Shown: positions 7,863 through 17,239, counted from the first letter of the stretch. The stretch is 64,000 nucleotides of DNA from Ferruginibacter sp. (GCA_013141115.1 JABFRP010000002.1:2778647-2842646); one strand, 5' to 3'. Notes: generated by a model from the letters alone, not told the origin. Numbers and translations: made by a program.

Positions 7863-10800
7863 ATGAAAAAATTACTTTTTTTTACGCTATTAGCTATTAG
7901 TGGAAATAATATTTTTGCGCAAAATGTTGGTGTTGGTACCACTACGCCAAACGCCAGTGCCATACTTGATATTACAGCAAACAATAAAGGGATATTAATA
8001 CCCAGGGTGTCGCTGCTTGGCGCAACAGACGTAGTTACCATTCCATCACCAACTGTTTCGCTTTTAGTTTGTAATATTAATACAGCCGGTTCTGGACCGC
8101 TGGCGGTAACCCCAGGCTATTATTACTGGAACACAACACGATGGGTACCCTTTGTAGTTAGTGATAATTCTTCGCAGGCCGCATGGCTTTTGGGAGGCAA
8201 CGGAGGTACATCAGCAGCAACTCATTATATAGGCACCATTGATAACCAGCCTTTGGTTTTTAAAATAACAGGTAATAATGCCGGTTACCTTGGTCTTGAT
8301 GGTAATACCTATTGGGGCTACAATAGTGGCAATGCAACCAGTACCGGGTATAGTAACCTGGCCATGGGCAGCGGGGCCTTATCCAAAAGTAATAATCGTT
8401 CTAACCTGGTGGCAGTAGGCGATTCGGCCTTGCTGAATGATGGCCGGGGTGCCACGCTTGTAAACGAAGGGATCAATAATACAGCCGTTGGTTCAAAAAC
8501 ATTGTATGCCAATACCACGGGTGCCTACAACACCGCTTCGGGATATAATGCGCTTATGTTAAACATCAATGGTGTTTCTAATACCGCTACCGGTAATGAA
8601 GCGCTTCGGATAAATACAAGCGGGTCTTTTAATAGTGCCACTGGTTATGGTAGTTTGTACAATAACAGCTCTGGAAATAATAATACTGCTGTTGGAGCAA
8701 GCGCAATGTTTAGCAATACAACAGGTTCTAGTAACGTGGCTATTGGTATCAATGCCTTAAAATTAAATACCACCCGAAGCAACCTGGTGGCAGTAGGAGA
8801 TTCGGCCATGCTAAATAACGGAACGGGTGCTGTTGCTGCAATTGATGCTACCGCAAATACGGCGATAGGTTCAAAAGCCCTTTATGCAAATACCATTGGA
8901 AATAATAATGTAGCAATAGGACAAAACGGACTAACCAATAACCTTACTGGTAATAATAATACTTCTGCAGGGGCAAATGCATTGCTGAATAATACTACAG
9001 GCAACGGTAATACTTCAAACGGGCAAAGCAGCTTGCTGAATAATACAACGGGAAATTTCAATACGGCTACAGGTGTAGCAGCACTTAATCATAATGGCAG
9101 TGGAAATAATAATGCGGCAAATGGTTTTCAATCTTTGTTTGAAAATACAACGGGGTTTAGTAATACCGCTGTTGGTAATAATTCATTACATAAGAATACC
9201 AGCCGGTCAAACCTGGTGGCAGTAGGTGATTCAGCTTTATATAATAATGGTATTGGAGCATCTTCGGTGGTGGAAGCTACAGGCAATACGGCTATTGGGT
9301 CAAAGGCTTTATTTTCAAATGCTAAAGGGTATAACAATACCGCCATTGGTTCAAAAACTTTATATTCCAACACTACGGGTAATTATAATACTGCTACAGG
9401 TGTTCAATCACTTTTTTACGATACTTCAGGAAGTTTTAATACCAGCAATGGCTACCAGGCACTCACCAATAACAGCAATGGAAACAATAACACGGCCACG
9501 GGTTTTCAATCTCTTTTATCTAATACAACAGGAATAAATAACACTGCCATTGGAGCAAGTGCTTTAGTGCTTACAAATACCGGAACAAATAATACAGCCA
9601 GCGGATATTTGTCACTGTTTGGTAACACTACCGGAAGCAATAATACCGCTGCAGGGGCCAGCTCATTAACCAGCAATACTACAGGGTATAGTAATGTGGC
9701 TGTTGGTATCAATGCTTTAAATTCAAATGCAACCGGAAGTAATCTTGTGGCAGTGGGCGATTCATCATTATACAATAATGGCGCAGGAGCAAGTCCTTCA
9801 CAGGGCAAAGAAAATACGGCCATTGGTTCCAAAGCACTTATCTCCAATACTACCGGAAACAATAATACGGCATTAGGTTCAGGTGCCGATGTGGCGGCGG
9901 TTAATTTAAACAATGCAAGTGCAATAGGCAACCGGTCGTTTGTTAACTGCAGTAACTGTATGGTGCTGGGATCTGTAGGCGGATTAAATGGTGCAGCCTC
10001 TTCTGTAAAAGTAGGTATTGGTACATCAACGCCATTGATGGGGATACATGTTGCAAAACCTGATAGCGCTGTTGCCCTGTTCGAAAATACCCAGGCATTA
10101 AATACCAACGTAAGCAATTCGCTGTATTTTAAAACCGGTATTGGTGCTACGCCTTACACCGGTGCAATTAAAACCATTGGGGAAAGTAACACTACTGCCA
10201 GGATGGGATTGTACACGTATGCATCAACCTCGCCAAACCAGTTACAGGAAAGGTTGAGCATAACAGATGCCGGTAATGTGGGCATTGGAACGGTTAGCCC
10301 TTTAATGAAATTGCATGTTGTTAAAAGTGACAGTGCTGTTGCCTTGTTTGAAACCACACAAACTTTAAATACCAATGTAAGCAACGCAGTATATTTTAAA
10401 ACAGGTAATGGGTCACTGCCTTACACCGGCGCTTTAAAAATAACAGGGGAAGGTACTACAACGGCCCGGCTGGGTTTATTCACTTATGCATCAGCGACTG
10501 CAAATGGTTTGCTGGAACGCCTTAGCATAACAGATAAGGGAAACACCGGTATAGGTACCATATTACCACTAATGAATCTGCATGTTTCCAGTACAGATAG
10601 CACAGTAGCTTTATTGGAAAATACGCAGGCGCTGAATACCAATATAAGTACCGGTTTATATTTTAAAACGGGTAACGGAGTATTTCCTTACACCGGTGCT
10701 TTAAAAACCATTGGGGAAGGTACGGGTGCGGCCAGGCTTGGTTTTTTTACCTCTGCCGCGGCCTCGCTTAGTTCATTAAAGGAAAGGTTGAGTATTACGG

Positions 10801-11543
10801 ATGCCGGTAATGTTGGTATTGGCGTAGTTACTCCGCAAACAGATCTGCACATCAATCCCGCCGGTGCAGGCTCGTTGCTGATTGGTACAAATAAAAATGC
10901 AGGCGGATATACCAACCTTGAAATGGGTATCACTGCGCAGAGTAATGGATACGGTTTTGTACAGGCAACCAAAGCATCTGGTACATCTTACGGAAACCTG
11001 GTAATAAATGAAAGTGGTGGGTTAACCGGAATAGGAACTTCGCAGGTAAATACATCGGCAAAACTAACGGTTGGTGTTAACACCGGGGTGGGGGGTAATT
11101 ACTCCGGTATTGTGGCTACCGGAAACGGAAGTGCCGCCAATGCCGCCATAAAAGCCATAGGGACCAATAGTGCAGATGCATTGGTAATTGACGGTCCAAT
11201 AAGGGCTTTGGCAAATAACGGCAGGGTAATTTATAGAATGACAACCCAAACTACTACTCCCAATACGGATGGATATTTATTCACAAATTTAATAGGAAGT
11301 GCCAATGTGCCCGACGGGGTTCTTTCAGTTTTAATTGATAACCCAATTTGTAATGGTGATCCCAATGCTATGATATTTTATTCGCATGTTAGCGGTTACA
11401 CCCCGGCAAACAAAAATTACCAGAGCTATTTATTGTACAATACAGCTCTACAAAGGTGGACGATCAAATATTATTATGATATCTATACCAATGCCACAGT
11501 AGTTAATGCGCTTGAATTTAATATCATGATAGTAAAACAATAG
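7863..11543 (+). CDS. Giant repeat-rich surface fibre protein (YadA-head-like repeats)
   Basis: 1226 aa with signal peptide (cleavage near IFAQ, residue 20). About residues 165-675 consist of some 25 units of a 17-residue repeat, consensus NTAxGxxALxxNTTGxx. They are interrupted four times by a 25-residue unit starting NLVAVGDS. The pattern resembles Hep_Hag/YadA head repeats, but with a 17- rather than 14-residue period. C-terminal to this are three copies of the roughly 85-residue YFKTGN/SITDAGNVGIG module, then the LLIGTN/GGYTNLEMG module also found in the genes at 6852 and 12662. It probably forms an elongated beta-roll on the surface. It starts 30 bases after the preceding gene (same operon). 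No T9SS sorting tail is visible, so the export route is unknown. Confidence 0.75.
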   Translation: MKKLLFFTLLAISGNNIFAQNVGVGTTTPNASAILDITANNKGILIPRVSLLGATDVVTIPSPTVSLLVCNINTAGSGPLAVTPGYYYWNTTRWVPFVVSDNSSQAAWLLGGNGGTSAATHYIGTIDNQPLVFKITGNNAGYLGLDGNTYWGYNSGNATSTGYSNLAMGSGALSKSNNRSNLVAVGDSALLNDGRGATLVNEGINNTAVGSKTLYANTTGAYNTASGYNALMLNINGVSNTATGNEALRINTSGSFNSATGYGSLYNNSSGNNNTAVGASAMFSNTTGSSNVAIGINALKLNTTRSNLVAVGDSAMLNNGTGAVAAIDATANTAIGSKALYANTIGNNNVAIGQNGLTNNLTGNNNTSAGANALLNNTTGNGNTSNGQSSLLNNTTGNFNTATGVAALNHNGSGNNNAANGFQSLFENTTGFSNTAVGNNSLHKNTSRSNLVAVGDSALYNNGIGASSVVEATGNTAIGSKALFSNAKGYNNTAIGSKTLYSNTTGNYNTATGVQSLFYDTSGSFNTSNGYQALTNNSNGNNNTATGFQSLLSNTTGINNTAIGASALVLTNTGTNNTASGYLSLFGNTTGSNNTAAGASSLTSNTTGYSNVAVGINALNSNATGSNLVAVGDSSLYNNGAGASPSQGKENTAIGSKALISNTTGNNNTALGSGADVAAVNLNNASAIGNRSFVNCSNCMVLGSVGGLNGAASSVKVGIGTSTPLMGIHVAKPDSAVALFENTQALNTNVSNSLYFKTGIGATPYTGAIKTIGESNTTARMGLYTYASTSPNQLQERLSITDAGNVGIGTVSPLMKLHVVKSDSAVALFETTQTLNTNVSNAVYFKTGNGSLPYTGALKITGEGTTTARLGLFTYASATANGLLERLSITDKGNTGIGTILPLMNLHVSSTDSTVALLENTQALNTNISTGLYFKTGNGVFPYTGALKTIGEGTGAARLGFFTSAAASLSSLKERLSITDAGNVGIGVVTPQTDLHINPAGAGSLLIGTNKNAGGYTNLEMGITAQSNGYGFVQATKASGTSYGNLVINESGGLTGIGTSQVNTSAKLTVGVNTGVGGNYSGIVATGNGSAANAAIKAIGTNSADALVIDGPIRALANNGRVIYRMTTQTTTPNTDGYLFTNLIGSANVPDGVLSVLIDNPICNGDPNAMIFYSHVSGYTPANKNYQSYLLYNTALQRWTIKYYYDIYTNATVVNALEFNIMIVKQ
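8355..9885 (+). repeat. 51-base in-gene repeats encoding the 17-residue units
   Basis: Within the gene at 7863, roughly 25 diverged 51-base units encode the NTAxGxxALxxNTTG repeat, with four inserted 25-codon NLVAVGDS units spaced 6, 7 and 9 units apart. DNA-level similarity is moderate. The NLVAVGDS segments are the best conserved. Confidence 0.75.
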
Positions 11544-11667
11544 ATCATTAAATAAGCCTTTTGCAAAAAAGGTAAACTGTGCTGGTTGAACAGAAAATAG
11601 TACTGGAATGGTGCCGGAATAAAATTGAAGAAGCCAATACGGAATAAAATAAGTTCAGGTCAATTCC

Positions 11668-11874
11668 ATGAAAATTAAAAAAATGAAAAGCTGGAAATAT
11701 ACAGATAGGTTGGAGATAGCTATCATTTTAATGTTGATCATGGTTTTACCGGGGTCTGAAAAATCGTGGTCAGAAATACTTAGCCGTTCAAGCAAAAGTT
11801 TTAGATATTATTCCACTAAGTCAGCGGTGAATGAAATTTACAGCAGGTACGGAGTAATAAATATAATGACTTGA
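11668..11874 (+). CDS. Small single-pass membrane protein, paralogue of the one at 13942
   Basis: 68 aa (or 63 from the in-frame ATG at 11683). It has a basic N-terminus with KYTDRL, a hydrophobic stretch IAIILMLIMVLP, then SEKSWSE and a C-terminus ending GVINIMT. Pattern and order match the protein at 13942: KY(S/T)DxLxIAIIL, LPxS, KxFxY and a terminal G-x-x-NI. Each lies immediately downstream of a mosaic fibre protein. I do not recognise the family. The conserved pairing suggests a partner or assembly role, which is inference. Confidence 0.6.
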   Translation: MKIKKMKSWKYTDRLEIAIILMLIMVLPGSEKSWSEILSRSSKSFRYYSTKSAVNEIYSRYGVINIMT

Positions 11875-11942
11875 ACTTTTAAATCTTTCCTGCAAAATAA
11901 ATGGATTAATATATTATAAAACATACAAAGAAATTAAAAGTC

Positions 11943-12362
11943 ATGACATCTAAAAGTATCGAACTCGTAAAGAACAGCTGGGCTTTGGTAGCCACCATGG
12001 ATATAGAAACAGTAGGCGGACTTTTTTACAAAAGGCTGTTTGAAATAGCTCCTGATGTAAAATCTATGTTCAGTAAAACGGCCATGCCAGAGCAATCAAA
12101 AAAATTACTCGCCATGCTGGGTTACGTAATTGCAAAGCTGGATAAGCTGGATGATATTATCGGCGAAGTAACAAAGCTGGCACAAAGGCACGAAAGCTAT
12201 GGAGTGAAAGAAGAACATTATACCGCAGTTGGCACTGCTCTTTTATGGACGCTGGAGCAGGGGCTTGGCAACGAGTGGAATAAAGAATTGAAAGCCGCCT
12301 GGACTGAAGTTTATATTGCTTTATCCGGCGCTATGATCAATGCTGCAAAGGTAGCAGTATAA
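11943..12362 (+). CDS. Single-domain globin
   Basis: 139-aa haem protein of the myoglobin-fold family (Vitreoscilla haemoglobin/flavohaemoglobin globin-domain type). His83 in LAQRHESYGV is the expected proximal haem ligand (F8). The N-terminal VKNSWALV and the FYKRLFEIAPDVKSMF segment match the A-B-C helices, and the C-terminal WTEVYIALSGAMI matches helix H. No reductase domain is fused. Likely roles are oxygen or NO binding or sensing, not resolvable from sequence. It stands between the two fibre modules with no obvious operon partner. Confidence 0.88.
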   Translation: MTSKSIELVKNSWALVATMDIETVGGLFYKRLFEIAPDVKSMFSKTAMPEQSKKLLAMLGYVIAKLDKLDDIIGEVTKLAQRHESYGVKEEHYTAVGTALLWTLEQGLGNEWNKELKAAWTEVYIALSGAMINAAKVAV

Positions 12363-12661
12363 TTAAAAAAACCAGTGAGCAATAAATGGGTAAGATCAGT
12401 AAAGTTATTAATGAAACAGGCTGAGTAAATTAACGAGCAGTAAAATAAAACTAACAAGCGGATCTAATAATGGTCTAAAAGCGATACCGCTGATTTTTAT
12501 CAGCCTGTACTATTAACCGCTGTTAAAAATTACCATGGTTGCGGTACTTACTTTACTTAAGTCACTTAGTAAACGGTGAGTAAATATCAAACAGCGTTGG
12601 CTAATTAGCACAATGGTTGTTTTGTTTAGCAATTTAATTTTAAGCAATAATAAAATCAATA
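12363..12661 (+). other. Intergenic region before the third fibre gene
   Basis: About 300 bases without a convincing gene. It contains CGTTGGCTAATT at 12595-12606, also present at 6391-6402 upstream of the first fibre operon. In both places TTGTTTTG follows within about 25 bases. This may be part of a shared promoter or regulator site. Nothing else was recognised. Confidence 0.35.
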
Positions 12662-13921
12662 ATGAAAAAAATATTATTCTTTACGCTGCTATGCGTTTTT
12701 GCAAATGGCATCATTGCACAAAATGTAGGTGTTGGCACTAATACCCCAACTGATAAACTTTCAATAGTAAATACATTGCCAGGCTATGGTGTTACGCATA
12801 CTTATGGGCCGGTAACCATTGGCACCTATGTATCAAACCTGAATGCCCAATTTGGAACAAGAACAAATCACCCCTTGCAGTTTTTTACCAATAATGGCAA
12901 TGCACAAATGACCCTTTTGCAAAATGGGAATTTTGGAATTAATACCTCATTACCTACTCAAAAGTTAAACGTAGTTGGCAATATACTTACAGAAGGTGCT
13001 TCTGCTGGTTTTAAATTCAACGACCAATCAGATAATGCCAACGGATATGAATGGTTTACAACAGGCGGAACTGCTTACTTATTTCGAAGTCATTTTCCCA
13101 TTGGTAATCCAATTACCGTATTATCAAACGATAAAATAGGTTTTAATAAAGTAAATCCACAAACTAGTCTGCATATTGACCCTGCCGGGCCTGGAAGTAT
13201 TTTAATTGGTACAAATAAAAGTACAGGTGGTTATACCAATTTGGAAATGGGTATAACGGCTCAAAATAATGGGCAAAGTTATATTCAATCTACGAAAGCC
13301 TCAGGCAGTACCTGGGGTACTTTACAACTAAATCCGTCAGGCGGCGCTGTTACTGTAGCCGGGTATTTAGGCATAGGGACCAATACACCATTTTCCCCAC
13401 TTGATATTCAAAGCCCCGGAGGTGGACTTCCATCTTTAAGAATACTAACCACCGGCCATATATGGGATTTTGCTATTGGGGATGGGGACTTCAATTTTTA
13501 TCATAATAATTCTTTGAGTTCATGGATTGATTATACAGATGGATCATATAATTCTACCAGTGACGAAAGGTTAAAAAAGAATATTGAAGAAATAAGTACA
13601 GTACTTGATAAAGTATTACAATTAAAAGCAAAAAAATACCAGTTTATTGATGCCGGGGAAACAACCAAAAAATCTACCGGTTTCATTTCGCAGGAAGTGA
13701 AGGAGTTGTTTCCGGAATTGGTAAACGGGTTTAGAAAAAATGCGAAGGATACCACGTTGTATTATGGTATTAACTACGCAGGTTTTAGTGTAATTGCTAT
13801 AAAAGCGATACAGGAGCAACAACAGCAAATACAAGCGGCCAACGAAAAAAATAACAGGATGATGGAACTGATAGGAAAAATGCAGCAGGAAATAGAAGGG
13901 CTTAAACAAAAAATAAAATAA
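12662..13921 (+). CDS. Secreted fibre-like protein with C-terminal S74 endosialidase-type chaperone
   Basis: 419 aa with signal peptide (cleavage near IIAQ, residue 20). The middle contains the LIGTNKS/GGYTNLEMG and LGIGTNTP modules shared with the genes at 6852 and 7863. From about residue 297 it has a Peptidase_S74/intramolecular chaperone domain: TSDERLKKNI at 299-308, FISQEVKELFPELV, then YAGFSVIAIKAI. It ends in a predicted coiled coil (about 380-419). Family knowledge: such domains fold trimeric fibres and cleave themselves off before the conserved Ser (here probably Ser300). This supports a trimeric fibre. The small membrane-protein gene follows about 20 bases downstream. Confidence 0.85.
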   Translation: MKKILFFTLLCVFANGIIAQNVGVGTNTPTDKLSIVNTLPGYGVTHTYGPVTIGTYVSNLNAQFGTRTNHPLQFFTNNGNAQMTLLQNGNFGINTSLPTQKLNVVGNILTEGASAGFKFNDQSDNANGYEWFTTGGTAYLFRSHFPIGNPITVLSNDKIGFNKVNPQTSLHIDPAGPGSILIGTNKSTGGYTNLEMGITAQNNGQSYIQSTKASGSTWGTLQLNPSGGAVTVAGYLGIGTNTPFSPLDIQSPGGGLPSLRILTTGHIWDFAIGDGDFNFYHNNSLSSWIDYTDGSYNSTSDERLKKNIEEISTVLDKVLQLKAKKYQFIDAGETTKKSTGFISQEVKELFPELVNGFRKNAKDTTLYYGINYAGFSVIAIKAIQEQQQQIQAANEKNNRMMELIGKMQQEIEGLKQKIK

Positions 13922-13941
13922 CCTAAACCTTGCAAAAACAA

Positions 13942-14145
13942 ATGAATGAAAAATATTCAGACGGCTTAGTTATAGCTATTATTTTATGGCTGATCATTTT
14001 TTTGCCGGAATCAAAAAGATCCTGTAACGAAACGATGACTGATTTAGCCAACAAGTTTACGTACAACAGTAATACGGGCGGTTGGGAAGAAAATGACCTG
14101 TACAGTTTACCCGGGATAAAAAATATTATCATCTTAAAATTTTAA
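13942..14145 (+). CDS. Small single-pass membrane protein, paralogue of the one at 11668
   Basis: 67 aa from ATG 13942 (an in-frame TTG at 13930 would add four residues). N-terminal NEKYSDGL is followed by a hydrophobic helix IAIILWLIIFLP, a polar ESKRSCNE segment, and a C-terminus with LPGIKNIIIL. It aligns along its whole length with the protein at 11668 at modest identity. It starts about 20 bases after the S74 fibre gene, so the two are probably co-transcribed. Family not recognised. Confidence 0.6.
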   Translation: MNEKYSDGLVIAIILWLIIFLPESKRSCNETMTDLANKFTYNSNTGGWEENDLYSLPGIKNIIILKF

Positions 14146-14158
14146 ACCACGCCTGCAT

Positions 14159-14191
14159 AAAAACACTGCAGAAAGAAACGCAGGTGTTTTT
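14159..14191 (+). terminator. Possible terminator of the fibre/small-protein operon
   Basis: Hairpin AAAAACAC/GTGTTTTT (14159-14166 with 14184-14191), extended by TGC/GCA with one bulge. The T tract is part of the stem rather than a long tail, so the call is moderate. Confidence 0.45.
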
Positions 14192-14259
14192 AAAAAAACA
14201 CTCCAACCGGATTTGAGTTGGCAATCAATACTAAAAAATAGAAGCCACAATGATATGAA

Positions 14260-14327
14260 TGCAGTTACCTGAACATACCGCTTGCTAAACTGGATATACC
14301 GCAGACTAAATGACCCGGGTAACTGCA
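14260..14327 (+). promoter_or_regulatory. Structured leader candidate with a 10-base inverted repeat
   Basis: TGCAGTTACC (14260-14269) and GGTAACTGCA (14318-14327) are perfect inverted copies enclosing 48 bases that hold ATACCGC twice. The element ends 37 bases before the ATG of the gene at 14365. It could be a regulatory RNA structure or a dyad protein-binding site. Not assigned to a known riboswitch class. Confidence 0.35.
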
Positions 14328-14364
14328 ATGGGCTTAGGTTATGTTTGATCTATAAATTATTTAC

Positions 14365-16008
14365 ATGAAACAATTATTATCCCCGCTCTTTATTTTGCTT
14401 GCTTTTAGCGCCGCAGCGCAGTTAAAGATCGATAATGCCGTGTTTTTTATTCAGCCTGGTGCCACCGTAACACTGCAAGGTGATATTACCAGTAATGTGG
14501 ATATCCAGGGAACAGGCTTGCTGCTTTTAAAGGGTAGTGCTGTACAACAGGTAGATATGGGAGGTAATACTATTCCTAACCTGGAAATAGATAATACCAG
14601 CAATGTTACATTGCAAAATACCAATGCACGGATAGGAAATAGTTTGTTATTTACCAATGGAAAAATTCAAACAGGTAATTTTGATATTTTACTTAATTCA
14701 ACCGCAACAATTACAGGTGCTAATGCAAGTAAATTTGTTTGGACCAACGGTACCGGCCAGTTAAAAAAAGAATTAACTGCCGATATTACCAATTATGAAT
14801 TGCCTGTTGGCGAAAATGCTAATTACCGGCCTGCTTATTTAACTACATCGGCAAGCAGTTATTTACTGGCAAACTTTGGTGTACGGGTTTTAGGCAGCCC
14901 AGATGCTAACAAACCGCCTTCTACTACTTCGTTTTTAAAAACAACATGGCCTGTAACTAAAACAGGCATTACCGGAGGCACTGTAACATTGGCCGGCCAG
15001 TATATTGACCCCGCTGATGTTACAGGTACCGAAGCGAATATTGTGGGTTATTTCAATAACGGTACCGACTGGAGTTCTGCAGGCGAAACACATAATGCTG
15101 CAACAAATATTATAGCTGCACCGGTTACAGCAAACACTGGTTCAGTTTCAGGTATAAATAAATTTTTATTAGTTGGTGCCAAAGCTTTTTTGCAAGGCGC
15201 TTACGACCCCATCACTGGGCTAATGACAGATAACCTGCGTACGCTGCCATTCGGTTCATCTGCAAGTACAGCAAATTTCCCAAGTACAGATCCTTACAGA
15301 GTTGCACCGTATAGCACAGCTTTTACGCAAATTGCAAATGCTAATACAGAAACCATTACCAGTAGTGCGGTGGTTACGGCACAATCTATCCCGGTGGATA
15401 ATATTGTGGATTGGGTTTTTCTCGAACTAAGAAATTTGAATGCCTCACCCGGTAATACTATTTTGCAAACAAGGAGTGCATTGATACAAAAAGATGGGGA
15501 TATAGTGGATGTGGATGGGGTAAGCCCCGTTACATTTAATAACCTTGCCAACGGTAATTATATTATTGCTATACGCCACCGCAATCATTTAGGCTTAAGT
15601 ATTGATCAAACTTCTGGCAGGGCAATAAATGAAACAAAGTCCACCGCATTTACTACTAACGCAATAGATTTTAGAATTGCTGCCGATGCACAATTGTTTG
15701 GTACCGCCACCGCATTTACAACAGCCGCACACCCGGTATCAGGCACAGTTAATTTATTGTGGGGTGGTAATGCCAACTTTAATAATCAAACAAGGTTTAC
15801 CAGTTTAAATAACGACAGGGATCATTTACTGATCAATAGCCTGGGCAATGTGCCTTCAAGTTTTATCAATAGTATTTATCATTCCGCCGATGTAAATATG
15901 AATAAGGCAGTACGTTTTTCAGGATTGAACAACGACAGGGATTATATTTTAATAACGGTATTAGGTAACGTGCCTTCTACATTTAAAACACAGGCATTGC
16001 CTAATTAA
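14365..16008 (+). CDS. Large secreted protein of unknown function
   Basis: 547 aa with a signal peptide (FSAAAQ near residue 19). The N-terminal half resembles the beta-helical, Thr/Asn-rich segments of Bacteroidetes surface proteins (phrases such as LEIDNTSNVTLQN and LLFTNGKIQTGNF). The C-terminal part carries the recurrent Bacteroidetes segment VDWVFLELRN, LIQKDGDIVDVDG and AIRHRNHLG, followed by two copies of FxxLNNDRDxxLI. No catalytic motif and no clear T9SS tail are seen. It lies 44 bases upstream of a T9SS protein and is probably co-transcribed with it. Confidence 0.6.
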   Translation: MKQLLSPLFILLAFSAAAQLKIDNAVFFIQPGATVTLQGDITSNVDIQGTGLLLLKGSAVQQVDMGGNTIPNLEIDNTSNVTLQNTNARIGNSLLFTNGKIQTGNFDILLNSTATITGANASKFVWTNGTGQLKKELTADITNYELPVGENANYRPAYLTTSASSYLLANFGVRVLGSPDANKPPSTTSFLKTTWPVTKTGITGGTVTLAGQYIDPADVTGTEANIVGYFNNGTDWSSAGETHNAATNIIAAPVTANTGSVSGINKFLLVGAKAFLQGAYDPITGLMTDNLRTLPFGSSASTANFPSTDPYRVAPYSTAFTQIANANTETITSSAVVTAQSIPVDNIVDWVFLELRNLNASPGNTILQTRSALIQKDGDIVDVDGVSPVTFNNLANGNYIIAIRHRNHLGLSIDQTSGRAINETKSTAFTTNAIDFRIAADAQLFGTATAFTTAAHPVSGTVNLLWGGNANFNNQTRFTSLNNDRDHLLINSLGNVPSSFINSIYHSADVNMNKAVRFSGLNNDRDYILITVLGNVPSTFKTQALPN

Positions 16009-16052
16009 AAGTTACACACAAAAACATATAGAGCATTTATAAATTATTCATT

Positions 16053-17183
16053 ATGAAAAGAATTTTAAGTACCCTGATTGTATTATCTGCAGCAATGCAA
16101 AGCTTTGGCCAAACCATGCAGGCAAGTATTGGCGCAGGCTCTTCTGCCACAAGAGTGATATTGTATGTAAAGCCAACTGCTGCAGTAAATGGCACTATTT
16201 CAACCTTGCAATTTACTGTGGCAATAGATGCAGCAGTTACTCCTGTTCCGTCAGTAGCCGTTGTGGGTACGCCAGCATTTGGTGTTACCTGGCATATTGA
16301 TCCGCCTTATACCGAAGCTGGTTATCTTATTTATGATTTTACCACTGCAGCATCACCTGCGGTAGTAATTGCAAGTGGTGCAGAAACACCTGTAATGGAA
16401 ATAGAATTTTCTGGCGGGCCTGCAGTTGCAACTAATGTTTTACTATTAACATTACCTGCAGGTGGTGCAACTACCGGCAATACCTTATTCTTTTGTTCTG
16501 GTGCCGCAACTTCGGTAGAAGGGCAATTGTATTATACCAGGGCAGGAACCACTGTTGTTAATAATAATAGTTATACCGGGGCGCTTAACTCCACCGCTAC
16601 AGTTGGTACAACAATTCTTCCCTTAAATTGGTTATCATTCAATGTTGTTAAGCAAGGTAATGATGGGTTATTAAGTTGGGCAGTTGCTAATGAAGATGAT
16701 AATCATCATTACGAATTACAGCGCAGCACTAACGGTACAAACTTTACTGCCATCAACAGTATAAATAAATCAGTTAATGGCAATACAGTGTATAATTATA
16801 CTGATGCAAACATTAATATTCTGGGTGCATCCATTTTGTATTACAGGATTAAACAAGTGGATATTAATGGCAGAACAAGTTTTAGCGATACCAGAACTTT
16901 AAGACTTGATAACAAAGAAAATGGCATCACTGTTTTTCCTAACCCGGTAAAAGACGGTTTTTATATAAGCATACCGTTAAGCAATGCCGGCAACCACAAA
17001 GTAAAACTTAGTTTAACCAATGCCAGTGGGCAACTGATTGGCTTAAAAGAAATAACTGCAGCCCAGGCCACTAATTATTATTTTGATATTTCAAACAAAA
17101 CAATTGCTGCAGGCAATTATAATTTGCAAATTATTTTAGGCGAAGAAATTATAGGAACAAAGAAATTGTATATAAACCGTTAA
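16053..17183 (+). CDS. Secreted protein with type IX secretion C-terminal sorting domain
   Basis: 376 aa with a signal peptide (SFGQ near residue 20). The N-terminal domain is cohesin-like/beta-sandwich in character. It is followed by a fibronectin-like segment (LSWAVANEDDNHHYELQRS, YYRIKQVDINGRTSFS). The last 80 residues form a type A T9SS sorting domain: ITVFPNPVKDGF, then VKLSLTNASGQLI and a final GTKKLYINR. This shows that the organism uses T9SS to export and anchor surface proteins. A strong terminator follows. Confidence 0.85.
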   Translation: MKRILSTLIVLSAAMQSFGQTMQASIGAGSSATRVILYVKPTAAVNGTISTLQFTVAIDAAVTPVPSVAVVGTPAFGVTWHIDPPYTEAGYLIYDFTTAASPAVVIASGAETPVMEIEFSGGPAVATNVLLLTLPAGGATTGNTLFFCSGAATSVEGQLYYTRAGTTVVNNNSYTGALNSTATVGTTILPLNWLSFNVVKQGNDGLLSWAVANEDDNHHYELQRSTNGTNFTAINSINKSVNGNTVYNYTDANINILGASILYYRIKQVDINGRTSFSDTRTLRLDNKENGITVFPNPVKDGFYISIPLSNAGNHKVKLSLTNASGQLIGLKEITAAQATNYYFDISNKTIAAGNYNLQIILGEEIIGTKKLYINR

Positions 17184-17211
17184 ACAATCAGGCAGAGAGT
17201 GTTTTCCTTAG

Positions 17212-17239
17212 TGCCCGTTTTTATAACGGGCATTTTTTT
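17212..17239 (+). terminator. Rho-independent terminator after the T9SS protein
   Basis: Eight-pair stem TGCCCGTT (17212-17219) and AACGGGCA (17225-17232), then seven T. Confidence 0.85.

Noticed and set aside
9128..10117. Long minus-strand frames opposite the fibre gene
   Set aside because: Shadow frames caused by the 51-base repeats; repetitive, valine/proline/leucine-rich with no start context.
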